From Jeotgalibacillus sp. ET6 (lineage in GTDB: Bacteria; Bacillota; Bacilli; Bacillales; Jeotgalibacillaceae), in the NCBI RefSeq assembly GCF_029667115.1, contig NZ_JARUIU010000002.1, forward strand, positions 1-64,000: a stretch of DNA of 64,000 nucleotides, read 5' to 3'. The position numbers and the translations under genes were made by a program. Shown here in pieces: positions 15,939 to 25,734 of the stretch (within the stretch, counting starts at the first letter, position 1; each line of letters starts with the position of its first letter). A model generated the notes under the pieces. That model was given only the letters and a program-made list of their open reading frames with translations. It did not search any database and had not been told where the DNA came from.

Positions 15939-16691
15939 TTGCTGACCGACGAGAGATTCGCGCTGATTTTAGAATGCGTTAAACACCAGGACATTGTGAA
16001 GATCCAAGAATTGGTTGAACGGACAGGGGCTTCAGAATCCACGATTCGCAGGGATTTAACCGAGTTGGAAAATAAAAAGTTTATCAAGCGTGTTCACGGA
16101 GGAGCCAGGCTGCTGAAAGGCAAGCTGCAGGAAGCCAGTGTTCCTGAAAAATCATCCAAAAGCCTTCATGAAAAGAAAAAAATAGCTCAATTTGCAGCTT
16201 CGAAGGTAGAAAAAGGAGATTGTATTTTTATAGATGCAGGCACGACTACACAGCAAATGATCGGTTATCTGCCTCACGAAGAAATTGTGGTGGTCACAAA
16301 CGGATTGATGCACGTGGAGGAGCTTCTCGAACGGGGCATTAAAACTTATCTGATCGGCGGTGCTGTAAAGCCGCGTACAAATGCAATGGTAGGAAGAGGA
16401 GCGCTTGAATCCATCAAAGCTTACCGGTTTGATAAAGCGTTTATGGGTACAAACGGTGTTCATCCTGAGTTTGGGTATACAACACCGGACCCGGAGGAAG
16501 CACAAGTAAAGGAGCTTGCGATCTCACTTTCAAGAGAAGTCTTTATGCTTGCTGATGACTCCAAAATAGGAGAAATTGCTTTTGCTTCATTTGGAAACAT
16601 TAAGGATGCGTACCTTATCGTAAATGAACTCGAAGAAGAAACGGAAACGTTATATCAAAAACAAACAACAGTAAAGGTGGTGGGATCGTGA
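15939..16691 (+). CDS. fruR: FruR, DeoR-family repressor of the fructose operon
   Basis: A 250-residue repressor. Residues 1-60 are a DeoR helix-turn-helix (VKIQELVERTGASESTIRRDL), and the rest is a sugar-phosphate sensing domain with DAGTTTQQM and the later GTNGVHPEFGYTTPDP. TTG 15939 is chosen because GGAGG lies 8 bases upstream, and the resulting MLTDERF start fits the FruR family. It overlaps fruK by 4 bases. Fructose 1-phosphate is the expected inducer. Confidence 0.9.
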   Translation: MLTDERFALILECVKHQDIVKIQELVERTGASESTIRRDLTELENKKFIKRVHGGARLLKGKLQEASVPEKSSKSLHEKKKIAQFAASKVEKGDCIFIDAGTTTQQMIGYLPHEEIVVVTNGLMHVEELLERGIKTYLIGGAVKPRTNAMVGRGALESIKAYRFDKAFMGTNGVHPEFGYTTPDPEEAQVKELAISLSREVFMLADDSKIGEIAFASFGNIKDAYLIVNELEEETETLYQKQTTVKVVGS

Positions 16692-17602
16692 TTGTCACTG
16701 TAACACTGAATCCTTCGGTGGATTATGTCGTAAGGGTGGAGGAGCTGAAGGTAGGCTCTTTAAACCGGACGGAAGACACTGCCTATTTTGCAGGCGGTAA
16801 AGGCATCAACGTTTCTCAGGTTTTGCAGGAACTGAACATTAACAGCACAGCAACTGGATTTGTAGGAGGATTCAGCGGGAAATTTATTGTGGACTCACTG
16901 GCAGAAAAGGGTATTCACACACACTTTGTTGACGTCCAGGAGCCCACGCGAATTAATATTAAATTAAAAACAGGGCAGGAAACAGAAATTAACGGCGCCG
17001 GCCCTGCGATTACAGAACAGAATCTTGATTCGTTTTTCACAAGTCTTGATCAATATGGAGAGGGAGATACGCTCGTACTTGCGGGGAGCATCCCATCTTC
17101 ATTGCCGCGAACCTTATATGGCACTCTTTCCAAAAAGGCAGCATCCAGAGGAATGAAGGTTGTGATTGATGCAGAAAAGGCGCTTCTTGAACCAGCACTT
17201 AACACACCTCTCTATTTTATTAAACCCAACCATCATGAACTGGGTGAATATTTTGGAGTGGAGATCAACTCAATGGACGATGCCATTGTATACGGAAAAA
17301 AACTGCTGTCCTATGACATTGAAAACATTATGATCTCCATGGCGGGTGATGGCGCGCTTTTGCTAACGAAAGAGGCTTCCTATCGTGCTGAAGTGCCAAA
17401 AGGGAAGGTTAAGAACAGTGTTGGGGCAGGAGACTCTTCAGTCGCAGGCTTTTTAGCAGGAAAAGAAAGAGGCTTGCCCATTGAAGAAGCCTTCCGCCTA
17501 AGCGTTGCAACAGGCTCGGCGACTGCTTTTTCAGAAGGACTTGCTGAAGCGGGAGAAGCAGAACGGTTAGTTCAGGATGTTACGATTCATACGTTAAAAT
17601 AG
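16688..17602 (+). CDS. fruK: 1-phosphofructokinase
   Basis: A 304-residue PfkB-family kinase converting fructose 1-phosphate to fructose 1,6-bisphosphate. TLNPSVDYVV at the start, GGKGINVSQVL near residue 37 and the catalytic NSVGAGDSSVAGF near residue 243 are all present. It starts with GTG overlapping the fruR stop and lies upstream of the fructose PTS transporter, which makes its product. Confidence 0.95.
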   Translation: MIVTVTLNPSVDYVVRVEELKVGSLNRTEDTAYFAGGKGINVSQVLQELNINSTATGFVGGFSGKFIVDSLAEKGIHTHFVDVQEPTRINIKLKTGQETEINGAGPAITEQNLDSFFTSLDQYGEGDTLVLAGSIPSSLPRTLYGTLSKKAASRGMKVVIDAEKALLEPALNTPLYFIKPNHHELGEYFGVEINSMDDAIVYGKKLLSYDIENIMISMAGDGALLLTKEASYRAEVPKGKVKNSVGAGDSSVAGFLAGKERGLPIEEAFRLSVATGSATAFSEGLAEAGEAERLVQDVTIHTLK

Positions 17603-17616
17603 AGGAGGGGCACCAA

Positions 17617-19545
17617 TTGAAAATTACAGATCTATTAACGAAAAGTACGATCAAGCTGGATCTTCAATCCACTCAAAAACCGGATACAATTGAAGAAATG
17701 GTCTCGGTCTTAGATGCGGCTGGAAAACTGTCAGATCGTGAAGGGTACAAAAAAGCGATTCAGGCGAGGGAAGATCAGACGACAACAGGAATTGGCGAAG
17801 GCATAGCGATTCCTCATGCGAAAACAGAAGCGGTAAAAGAACCAGCCATTGCGTTTGGACGTTCCGCTCAAGGGCTTGACTATGAATCACTTGATGGTCA
17901 GCCAGCCCACCTGGTGTTTATGATTGCTGCAACAGCGGGGGCAAATGATACGCATTTGAAAGCGCTAAGCCGTTTGTCTATGCTGCTGCTGAAAGAAGAA
18001 GTGAAGCAGGGGCTGCTGGATGCAAAAACTCCCGATGAAGTATTGGCTCTTATTTCTCATTTTGAAGATGAAAAAGAAAAAGAAGAGGCAGCTGAGAATG
18101 AGGCGGAGAACGTTGATTCAGGTGGAGATCAGGAAACCGATGTAAATGCAGCGATTGCTCCAACAGGCAAAGTGCTGGCCGTTACAGGCTGTCCAACAGG
18201 GATTGCCCATACGTATATGGCAGCAGATGCGTTAAAAAATAAAGCAAAAGAAATGAATATTGACATTAAAGTAGAAACAAATGGTTCGGATGGTGCGAAA
18301 AATGTACTGACTGCTGCTGATATCGAGCAGGCAGTAGCGATCATCGTAGCTGCTGATACAAAAGTGGAAATGGATCGTTTTAAAGGGAAACACGTGATCG
18401 AAGTGCCTGTTACAGACGGCATCCGCAAAACGGAGCAGCTGATTAATCGGGCAATCGAACAGGATGCGCCGATTTACAAAGGTTCTGGCTCTTCCAAATC
18501 GGATGACGGGGAAGAATCGAGTGGAGGAAAAGGGCGGTCAGGAATCTACAAGCATCTGATGAACGGTGTTTCCAATATGCTTCCGTTTATCGTCGGCGGC
18601 GGAATTTTGATTGCTGCTTCCTTTGCTTTTGAAGATCAGCTTACAGGAGAAAGATCACCTTTAGGCGATATTTTAAGCATGATTGGCGGAGAAGCGTTCT
18701 TCCTTATTGTACCTGTGCTTGCCGCATTTATCGCAATGAGCATTGCAGACCGTCCCGGTTTCATGCCTGGTATGGTCGGCGGTTTAATGGCTGCAAATGG
18801 AGAAGCAGGATTTCTAGGCGGAATTATCGCCGGTTTCTTAGCTGGTTATATAGTGGTCGGATTAAAGGCACTCTTTAAAAATCTGCCCGCAATCCTTAAC
18901 GGTCTTAAACCGGTCTTAATTTATCCGCTGCTTGGTGTACTTGCGACAGGATTAATCATGTATCTTGCCATTCAGCCGTTAAGTGCCCTGAATCAGGGAG
19001 TCATTAACTGGCTTGGCGGTCTTGGTACCGGAAACCTTGCCCTTCTTGGAATCCTTCTGGGGGGTATGATGGCAGTTGATATGGGAGGACCTATCAATAA
19101 AGCCGCATATGCCTTTGCACTGGCAGTTGCTGCAGACGGACAGTTTGGTCCGCAGGCAGCCGTTATGGCAGGAGGAATGGTGCCGCCGCTAGGTTTGGCA
19201 CTCGCAACCACATTCTTTAAACGTAAATTTAATGACCAGGAAAGAAAGACTGGTTTTTCTGCTTACTTTCTTGGCGCCTTCTTTATTACAGAAGGAGCAA
19301 TTCCGTTTGCTGCTGCAGATCCGCTTCGGGTTATTCCTTCAGCAGTCGTCGGTTCAGCTATAGCAGGGGGGATGACGCTTTGGTTTGACCTTGCTCTGCG
19401 TGCACCGCACGGAGGAATCTTTGTTTTTGCTACACTTGAAGACGGATTAATCAGCGTGCTGCTGTATACGCTGGCCATAGCAGTCGGAGCTGTCGTAACC
19501 GCCATTATGGTTGGATTGCTGAAAAAGCCGATTGAACAAAAATAA
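17617..19545 (+). CDS. fruA: PTS fructose transporter EIIABC
   Basis: A 642-residue fused permease. EIIA occupies residues 1-150 with the phosphorylated His67 in AIPHAKTEAV. A charged Glu/Asp linker follows. EIIB spans about 185-280 with the phosphocysteine Cys192 in TGCPTGIAHTYMAADAL. EIIC (about 305-640) holds the membrane segments, starting at MNGVSNMLPFIVGGG. It imports fructose as fructose 1-phosphate. It starts with TTG behind GAGGAGGGG. The domain order A-B-C is the usual Bacillus form. Confidence 0.95.
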   Translation: MKITDLLTKSTIKLDLQSTQKPDTIEEMVSVLDAAGKLSDREGYKKAIQAREDQTTTGIGEGIAIPHAKTEAVKEPAIAFGRSAQGLDYESLDGQPAHLVFMIAATAGANDTHLKALSRLSMLLLKEEVKQGLLDAKTPDEVLALISHFEDEKEKEEAAENEAENVDSGGDQETDVNAAIAPTGKVLAVTGCPTGIAHTYMAADALKNKAKEMNIDIKVETNGSDGAKNVLTAADIEQAVAIIVAADTKVEMDRFKGKHVIEVPVTDGIRKTEQLINRAIEQDAPIYKGSGSSKSDDGEESSGGKGRSGIYKHLMNGVSNMLPFIVGGGILIAASFAFEDQLTGERSPLGDILSMIGGEAFFLIVPVLAAFIAMSIADRPGFMPGMVGGLMAANGEAGFLGGIIAGFLAGYIVVGLKALFKNLPAILNGLKPVLIYPLLGVLATGLIMYLAIQPLSALNQGVINWLGGLGTGNLALLGILLGGMMAVDMGGPINKAAYAFALAVAADGQFGPQAAVMAGGMVPPLGLALATTFFKRKFNDQERKTGFSAYFLGAFFITEGAIPFAAADPLRVIPSAVVGSAIAGGMTLWFDLALRAPHGGIFVFATLEDGLISVLLYTLAIAVGAVVTAIMVGLLKKPIEQK

Positions 19546-19555
19546 TAGTCATGTA

Positions 19556-19600
19556 AAAAGGCTGGTCACAGGGTGAAAGAGTTCCTGTGACCAGCCTTTT
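19556..19600. terminator. Terminator of the fructose operon (bidirectional)
   Basis: AAAAGGCTGGTCACAGG and CCTGTGACCAGCCTTTT pair exactly over 17 bases. It lies between fruA and the convergent tautomerase gene. Confidence 0.94.
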
Positions 19601-19659
19601 AATTAGTTGATGATAAGAAACAGCGGAGACTCTATTCGTCTCCATGTTTAAATGATCTT

Positions 19660-19848
19660 TCAGTCTTCGTCGCTCAGACGCTTCCCTCCGACAGCATAAT
19701 GGCTCTTTGTCATTTCCTCAATAAAGACGACTACTTTTTCTGCAGGTGCACCGGTTGTTTCGGTTACAGCTTCGGTTACTTTTTCCACCAGCGCTTTTTT
19801 CTGTTCTTCAGAACGGCCTTCAATCATTTTAACCGTTACATAAGGCAT
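19660..19848 (-). CDS. ywhB: 4-oxalocrotonate tautomerase family enzyme YwhB
   Basis: A 62-residue tautomerase. The protein begins MPYVTVKMIEGRS, so removal of Met exposes the catalytic Pro1; the family Arg lies in GRSEEQK. Such enzymes form hexamers and interconvert 2-hydroxydienoates and 2-oxo forms; the physiological substrate in Bacillus is not known. The start at 19848 is chosen over a longer frame because it places Pro at position 2 and has GGAGATAC upstream. Confidence 0.88.
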   Translation of the reverse strand: MPYVTVKMIEGRSEEQKKALVEKVTEAVTETTGAPAEKVVVFIEEMTKSHYAVGGKRLSDED

Positions 19849-20008
19849 GTAAGTATCTCCTCTCTTTAGATGAATTTCAGCATCGTGTTCTTGATTCAAA
19901 ATATGATACAATCATATCAATCAGCCGCTGCTTCTTTTAGTGTAAACGACCTTGACGATAACACAAGCAGGATGCACGCATGACGGTCGGAGGAAAGGAA
20001 GTGGCAGT

Positions 20009-20659
20009 GTGTTTTCTTTATTTAATCAACCGGAACAAATTGTTTATATAAGTATTACGCTCTTAGTGGCTTTTACCCTGCATGAATTTGCTCATGCGTA
20101 TGTTGCCTGGAAATTTGGCGATCCAACGGCAAAAAATCAGGGGAGACTGACGTTTAATCCGCTGAAGCATCTTGATCCTATTGGAACGATTTTAATTTTT
20201 ATTATCGGATTTGGCTGGGCCAAACCTGTACCGGTCAACCGGTTTTATTTTAAAAGGCCCCGTTTGGCAGGCGTGCTCGTATCGATTGCAGGACCGCTGA
20301 CAAATCTCCTTATTGCATTTGCTGTTCAAGGTGTTTACATAGCACTGGTTGTTTCCGGTGTTCAGATGCCGGCGTTTGTTTCCGGTCTACTCATGACCAT
20401 GGTGGGGTTGAACATTGTGTTATTTGTCTTTAATTTGATTCCTCTCCCTCCATTGGATGGCTACAGAATTATTGAGGATTTAGTGCCTGGCAGAATCAGG
20501 CCAAAGCTGACTCAATATGAACAATACGGTGGTATTCTTTTTCTCATTATTGCCATTACACCGCTCAGCAGTTACACGATAACGCCCCTTTTTAATACAG
20601 TCGTCCCGGCTGTTCGTGACACCATTACGATGTTCATAGCACTTTTGCTGGGATTATAA
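20009..20659 (+). CDS. ywhC: Site-2 protease family (M50) membrane protein YwhC
   Basis: A 216-residue integral membrane metalloprotease homolog. The zinc motif HEFAH is at residues 25-29 within the first membrane segment, and the second motif LIPLPPLDGYRI lies later, providing the third ligand. It has about five to six hydrophobic segments and no PDZ domain, placing it in the compact S2P group. GTG 20009 follows AGGAAAGGAA. The substrate is unknown. It is followed by ywhD 20 bases on, as in B. subtilis. Confidence 0.85.
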   Translation: MFSLFNQPEQIVYISITLLVAFTLHEFAHAYVAWKFGDPTAKNQGRLTFNPLKHLDPIGTILIFIIGFGWAKPVPVNRFYFKRPRLAGVLVSIAGPLTNLLIAFAVQGVYIALVVSGVQMPAFVSGLLMTMVGLNIVLFVFNLIPLPPLDGYRIIEDLVPGRIRPKLTQYEQYGGILFLIIAITPLSSYTITPLFNTVVPAVRDTITMFIALLLGL

Positions 20660-20679
20660 CGGAATAGGAGTGAACGAAA

Positions 20680-21192
20680 ATGACCGAAAAAAAGAAAAAA
20701 AATATAGGATTTAATATTATTAAGAATGATCCGACAGATGGGCATGGAGGGTTTGGCATTGGTGCACTCAGCCTGGATAATGTTTCTCCGGTCATCGTCG
20801 ATGTAAACGAGGGAGAAGCAGAAATCGATGTCGGCGCCATGCATGCAAGATCAAAGGCGGAAAAAGGAGTGAAGTTTACGCAAAATCGTGAAGACTCTAA
20901 AGGCGGCAAGCCGTACTGGCTCGTATGGGTGACGATTGACCGGAAACAGGAAGGCCCCTTTTATGCAGGAGTTACAGCCTGTGAAATGGTCGTAAACCGG
21001 GAAAAAAGAAGAGGCTACAAGTTGCTGCCGGAGCATGTGAATTTGATGGACAAATCAATGAAAAGAAAAATCGTTGTCGATAAAATGGATGACAAATCAA
21101 AGAAAATCCTATCAGAATTTTTAAAGGCTCATAATGAAGAGATGTGGAAGCATTCTGATCCAGCCTTACATGAAGCGCTTCAAACGAATTGA
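20680..21192 (+). CDS. ywhD: YwhD family protein
   Basis: A 170-residue soluble protein. The conserved parts are GFNIIKNDPTDGHGGFGIGAL near the start and YWLVWVTIDRKQEGPFYAG in the middle, as in YwhD. No enzymatic motif is recognised. It forms a pair with ywhC behind AGGAGTGA, and a terminator separates it from the convergent pbpG. Confidence 0.82.
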   Translation: MTEKKKKNIGFNIIKNDPTDGHGGFGIGALSLDNVSPVIVDVNEGEAEIDVGAMHARSKAEKGVKFTQNREDSKGGKPYWLVWVTIDRKQEGPFYAGVTACEMVVNREKRRGYKLLPEHVNLMDKSMKRKIVVDKMDDKSKKILSEFLKAHNEEMWKHSDPALHEALQTN

Positions 21193-21309
21193 GGAATAAA
21201 TCACGTGAACAAATTGTGACGTTTTCCGTAAAAATGGTATCCTATATTGCTCTAATTGTCGAAACGGAGTACACTACTAATACAGTTGCATGAATGTGTA
21301 ACTAGGACA

Positions 21310-21345
21310 AAAAAGCCCCGAGGCCGCACACCTCGGGGTTTCTTC
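21310..21345. terminator. Bidirectional terminator ywhD/pbpG
   Basis: CCCCGAGG (21316-21323) pairs with CCTCGGGG (21331-21338), with an A-run before and a T-rich stretch after. Confidence 0.88.
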
Positions 21346-21371
21346 TATTTTCAATTATGCTGGTATTACCT

Positions 21372-23462
21372 TTAAAACCATCGATCTAAAAACCAGGTAT
21401 CGGCATCTGCTTCCTCAATTTCCTCAGGCTCTTCCGGAGGTGTCATGACCGGCTCTCCGGGTGCTTCGCCTTCCTCGCCAGTCTGATTTGAGCAGGCCTC
21501 AACGGGTTCTGTTTTTGATAAAAAGTAGGCAGTGCGCTGTCCTTCGCACTCTTCAGATGAAAGCAGGCCGGAGTGCGGGTCAATAGTAACAGCGACCACG
21601 CCGTCTGGCGGAACAAAGTATTCCTCCTTCGAACCTTCTAAAGCCCGCTCCATAAAGCGGATCCAAACTAATTTAGAGATCGCTTTATCTTCACTCAGTG
21701 TGATTTCTGTTCCTTCATCATACCCTGTCCATATTCCCGCTGTGAGAGATGGGGAGAATCCAATCATCCACTGATCAGAATTAGTGGTGCCTGATTTTGC
21801 GCCGTATTCTCTCGATTTTTCGTTCAGCAGGGTAATGCCTGTAACGGTGGAATAATCATTTAAAGCTGGATCAAATGTTCCTGTAAGCATATGTGACATC
21901 ACAAAAGCGATGTCTGAATCAACTGCTTTGACAGGCTTTTCCTTATGCTCATAGATAACTTTTCCATCTGCCGTTTCCACTCTGCGGACAAAAACTGGCT
22001 TTGTGCGTTTTCCTCCATTTGCAAAAACATTGTACGCGTTTACCATTTGAAGAGGAACTACTTCAGAGGTTCCGAGAGCTGCTGCAGGACGGTTGTCTAT
22101 TTTTGTTTCCAGTCCAAACCGTTTGCCGGCTTGACTGAGCACATTATGGCCGAGAAACTCATGCGTTTTGACCGCATAAATATTATCGGAAATAGCAAGC
22201 GCCTGAGCTAATGTAATGTCGTCATTTGCAAATTTATGATTAAAGTTCAAGGGTGAATATTCGCTGTTGCCGTTATCATACGTAAAGGTCGTAGGTTCGC
22301 TTCGCATGGTAGTTGCCGGGGTAAAGCCATGCTCGAGAGCGGCTGTATATAGAATGGGCTTTAGCGTTGATCCTGGCTGACGGACGGCCTGGGTCATGCG
22401 GTTAAAGGGGCTGGAATCGTAGTCCTTCCCGCCAATTAAAGCCTCTACATACCCATTTTTCGGGTTCAATGCAGCAAAGCCAACCTCGATTTTTGATTTT
22501 TCCGGTACAACCTCACTCATTATTTCTTCAGCAATTTTCTGTTTTTCAGGATCCAGTGTGGTGTAAATTTTCAGTCCGCCGTATTTTAAGTAATGAGGCT
22601 CCAGCCCAATTTCTCCTTCAAGCTCAGCCCAGACCGCGTCCTGAAAATAAGGAGCAAGATCCTCCGTTTCGTCTGCATGGATACCTGTCACCTTAATTTC
22701 TTCCAGCTTTGCTTCGTCTGCTTCCGCTTCTGAAATCGCTCCGTTGGATATCATTTCATCCAGGATCAGCTCCTGCCGGTCCTTTGCATTATCGTAATAG
22801 TCAACAGGTGAATAGCCGGAAGGTGATTTTGGAATGCCGGCAAGCATGGCGGCTTCCGCTAATGTTAGATCCTCTGCTGCTTTATCAAAATAAAACTGAC
22901 TGGCAGCTTCAATGCCGTAAGCGCCGTGACCATAATATATGGTATTTAAATAGCCTTCTAAAATGGTGTCCTTATCATAATTCCATTCGAGCCGAACGGT
23001 ATAAAGTGCTTCATTAAATTTTCTGGACCAGGTTTTATCATGTGAAAGATAAAGATTCCGGGCATACTGCTGAGAGATCGTGCTCGCTCCCTGAACCTTG
23101 GCCATGGCTTGAATATCAGCTACAACAGCTCCAGCGATCCGCTTAAAATCAAATCCGTTATGAGAAAAAAACTTTCGATCTTCTATCGCAATCGTCGCAT
23201 CAATCGCATCAGGTGCTATTTTATCCAGCGGCTGCCAATATCTTTTTTCTCCTGAATGATGCTCCCCAATAGGTTCGTCACCGGCAGAATAAAGAATGGT
23301 GGACTGACTGACTGCCACGGATGGCGGCCCGGTCGTTTTAGCGTAAAAATATAAGCCGACGACTAATAAGCTCCATAATCCTGCTGCAAGGACGATGGAT
23401 AATAAACTGTATCGCAGCGCTTTCCCAGCTTTTCTGCGCTTTCTCCTTTCTAATCTTCCCAT
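21372..23462 (-). CDS. pbpG: Class A penicillin-binding protein, PbpG type
   Basis: A 696-residue bifunctional peptidoglycan synthase. A membrane anchor covers about residues 16-40. The glycosyltransferase-51 domain follows with ATIAIEDRKFFSHNG and QGASTISQQYARNLYL. The transpeptidase domain has the nucleophile in RQPGSTLKPILY, SDN in AISDNIYAV and KTG-like AKSGTTNSDQW. The C-terminus is an acidic Glu/Pro tail. Position next to ywhD and a forespore-type promoter support the spore-associated PbpG (YwhE) rather than PBP1. Confidence 0.9.
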   Translation of the reverse strand: MGRLERRKRRKAGKALRYSLLSIVLAAGLWSLLVVGLYFYAKTTGPPSVAVSQSTILYSAGDEPIGEHHSGEKRYWQPLDKIAPDAIDATIAIEDRKFFSHNGFDFKRIAGAVVADIQAMAKVQGASTISQQYARNLYLSHDKTWSRKFNEALYTVRLEWNYDKDTILEGYLNTIYYGHGAYGIEAASQFYFDKAAEDLTLAEAAMLAGIPKSPSGYSPVDYYDNAKDRQELILDEMISNGAISEAEADEAKLEEIKVTGIHADETEDLAPYFQDAVWAELEGEIGLEPHYLKYGGLKIYTTLDPEKQKIAEEIMSEVVPEKSKIEVGFAALNPKNGYVEALIGGKDYDSSPFNRMTQAVRQPGSTLKPILYTAALEHGFTPATTMRSEPTTFTYDNGNSEYSPLNFNHKFANDDITLAQALAISDNIYAVKTHEFLGHNVLSQAGKRFGLETKIDNRPAAALGTSEVVPLQMVNAYNVFANGGKRTKPVFVRRVETADGKVIYEHKEKPVKAVDSDIAFVMSHMLTGTFDPALNDYSTVTGITLLNEKSREYGAKSGTTNSDQWMIGFSPSLTAGIWTGYDEGTEITLSEDKAISKLVWIRFMERALEGSKEEYFVPPDGVVAVTIDPHSGLLSSEECEGQRTAYFLSKTEPVEACSNQTGEEGEAPGEPVMTPPEEPEEIEEADADTWFLDRWF

Positions 23463-23490
23463 AATTCCTACCCCCAGGCGTCTTTTACGT

Positions 23491-23520
23491 TAGTATGAGC
23501 GGAATGAGCAGAATTTAAAC
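23491..23520 (-). promoter_or_regulatory. Candidate forespore (sigma-G/F type) promoter of pbpG
   Basis: On the minus strand GTTTA (23516-23520), 18 bases, then CATACTA (23491-23497). CATACTA fits the sigma-G -10 consensus CATNHTA; the -35 is a 4-of-5 fit. It lies about 30 bases upstream of the pbpG start. Confidence 0.5.
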
Positions 23521-23539
23521 GCTGATTCCATAGGTCGAG

Positions 23540-23749
23540 TCATGTTAGAGATAGATTTAGTGCCTTTCCAGTCCTTTCAAAAACAGAAGACGTCTCCTCT
23601 TTTAAAAACTGCTTTAACACAGGGTTCCAGTCAGCTCTGCAAATATAAGAGGAGTCCAGGTATTTCCATGTGTGAACAGATTCATATTTCAGTGCTGATC
23701 CAGTAAAATATCTCTTGTATTTCTGCTGGATATCTCTATAATTTTTCAT
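23540..23749 (-). CDS. Doubtful 69-residue frame upstream of pbpG
   Basis: The only open frame in the 388-base gap between pbpG and speE. The residue mix looks protein-like (MKNYRDIQQKYKRYF start, several Trp and Tyr), but no ribosome-binding site precedes the ATG and I recognise no family. It may be a chance frame. Confidence 0.22.
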   Translation of the reverse strand: MKNYRDIQQKYKRYFTGSALKYESVHTWKYLDSSYICRADWNPVLKQFLKEETSSVFERTGKALNLSLT

Positions 23750-23850
23750 GTGTGTTTTTTATTTTGTGAGAGTGGAAAACAATGCATAGAACGACACAAA
23801 TCCAAGAACAAACTCGATTATAAATATAGAGTAATAAAGGAGAATGCAAA

Positions 23851-24681
23851 ATGGCAGGATTTTGGTTTACAGAAAAACAAACAGAAAACTTCGGTATTAC
23901 AATGAAAGTAAATAAAACCCTTCACACAGAAAAAACGGATTTTCAGCATCTTGAAATGGCTGAAACTGCTGAATGGGGCAATATGCTATTTCTTGACGGC
24001 ATGGTTATGACCTCTCAGCGCGACGAATTTGTCTATCATGAAATGGTGGCGCATGTACCGCTTTTCACTCATCCGAATCCTGAAAACGTTCTTGTTGTAG
24101 GCGGAGGAGACGGCGGTGTAATCCGTGAAGTATTAAAGCATCCTTCCGTTAAAAAAGCTACTTTAGTTGAAATTGACGGCAAAGTAATCGAGTACTCGAA
24201 AAAGTTTCTGCCTGAAATTGCCGGCGGTCTTGACGATGCACGTGTTGAAGTGATCGTAGGCGACGGATTTATGCATATTGCTGAAAGCGAAAATGAATTT
24301 GATGTCATTATGGTCGATTCTACTGAACCTGTTGGACCTGCTGTCAATCTATTTACAAAAGGCTTCTATTCAGGCATTTCAAAAGCGTTAAAAGAAGACG
24401 GGATTTTTGTTGCACAGTCAGACAACCCATGGTTTAAGGCGGATTTGATTAAGCAGGTCATGAGTGATGTGAAGGAAATCTTCCCGATCACACGCCTGTA
24501 CACAGCCAATATTCCAACGTATCCAAGCGGTCTCTGGGCGTTTACTCTTGGGTCCAAAAAACATGATCCACTAAAAGTTGCTGAAGAACGCTTTCATGAC
24601 ATTGAGACGAAATACTATACCAAAGAGTTACACAATGCGTCATTTGTTCTGCCGAAGTTCGTGAAAGATTTGACGGAATAG
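23851..24681 (+). CDS. speE: Spermidine synthase
   Basis: A 276-residue aminopropyltransferase that makes spermidine from putrescine and decarboxylated S-adenosylmethionine. [16 protein letters not shown] near residue 83 is the dcSAM-binding loop, and VDSTEPVGP near residue 155 contains the catalytic Asp. TAAAGGAGA precedes the ATG. speB follows 12 bases later, giving the standard agmatine to putrescine to spermidine pair. Confidence 0.96.
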   Translation: MAGFWFTEKQTENFGITMKVNKTLHTEKTDFQHLEMAETAEWGNMLFLDGMVMTSQRDEFVYHEMVAHVPLFTHPNPENVLVVGGGDGGVIREVLKHPSVKKATLVEIDGKVIEYSKKFLPEIAGGLDDARVEVIVGDGFMHIAESENEFDVIMVDSTEPVGPAVNLFTKGFYSGISKALKEDGIFVAQSDNPWFKADLIKQVMSDVKEIFPITRLYTANIPTYPSGLWAFTLGSKKHDPLKVAEERFHDIETKYYTKELHNASFVLPKFVKDLTE

Positions 24682-24693
24682 GAGGGAAACGAG

Positions 24694-25566
24694 ATGCGTT
24701 TTGATGAAGCTTATTCTGGAAATGTGTTTATAAAAAGTCATTCAAGCTATGAGGATGCGCAGGCGGTGATCTACGGGATGCCGATGGACTGGACGGTCAG
24801 CTACCGTCCCGGCTCCCGTTTTGGACCATCGCGGATCCGCGAAGTATCCATCGGACTTGAAGAATACAGTCCGTATTTGGATCGCGAGCTTGAAGAGGTA
24901 AAGTATTTTGACGCAGGGGACATTCCGCTGCCATTTGGAAATCCTTATAAAAGCATTGATTTGATTGAAGAGTATATAGATGGTTTAATGGCCGACGGAA
25001 AATTTCCTTTAGGAATGGGCGGGGAGCATCTGGTTTCCTGGCCGGTCATGAAGGCAGTGGCTAAAAAATATCCTGATCTTGCGATTATTCATATGGACGC
25101 CCACACGGATCTTCGCACAGATTACGAAGGGGAGCCGCTTTCACATTCCACGCCAATCCGGAAAATAGCCGAGCATATCGGACCCCAAAACGTCTATTCA
25201 TTTGGAATCCGTTCCGGAATGAAAGAAGAGTTTGATTGGGCCAGGGAAAATGGCATGCATATCTCTAAATTTGAGGTTCTCGAGCCATTAAAAGAAATTC
25301 TTCCATCTCTCAAAGGACGTCCTGTTTATGTAACCATTGATATCGATGTGCTTGATCCTGCTCACGCACCTGGCACCGGCACTGTGGACGCTGGAGGCAT
25401 TACGTCACGTGAACTGCTGGCATCTATTCATGCAATCGCAGGATCAGACGTAAAGGTAGTAGGGGCCGATCTTGTAGAAGTAGCTCCTATCTATGATCCT
25501 TCCGAGCAAACTGCGAACACAGCGAGCAAGCTGCTTCGCGAAATGATTTTAGGATGGATTAAATAA
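24694..25566 (+). CDS. speB: Agmatinase
   Basis: A 290-residue ureohydrolase that splits agmatine into putrescine and urea. The manganese ligands are in GGEHLVSWP, HMDAHTDLR and TIDIDVLDPAHAPGTGT, in the normal order. AGGAGGG precedes the ATG. It is co-transcribed with speE and ends at a clear terminator. Confidence 0.96.
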   Translation: MRFDEAYSGNVFIKSHSSYEDAQAVIYGMPMDWTVSYRPGSRFGPSRIREVSIGLEEYSPYLDRELEEVKYFDAGDIPLPFGNPYKSIDLIEEYIDGLMADGKFPLGMGGEHLVSWPVMKAVAKKYPDLAIIHMDAHTDLRTDYEGEPLSHSTPIRKIAEHIGPQNVYSFGIRSGMKEEFDWARENGMHISKFEVLEPLKEILPSLKGRPVYVTIDIDVLDPAHAPGTGTVDAGGITSRELLASIHAIAGSDVKVVGADLVEVAPIYDPSEQTANTASKLLREMILGWIK

Positions 25567-25574
25567 GAAAAACG

Positions 25575-25604
25575 CAATCTGCCGGATGGACCTCCGGCAG
25601 ATTG
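25575..25604 (+). terminator. Terminator of speE-speB
   Basis: CAATCTGCCGGA pairs exactly with TCCGGCAGATTG around a 6-base loop. Confidence 0.85.
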
Positions 25605-25734
25605 TTTACGTTCTGCTCCTGAAAAGTGCATTGCAATTCATAAGAAACATTCTTATAATGGAAAGGTTAGAAAAAAGGCATACTGGAATATACAAGTTTT
25701 ACTTTCAGTATGTTCGGTGAAAGGAGTGAAAAAA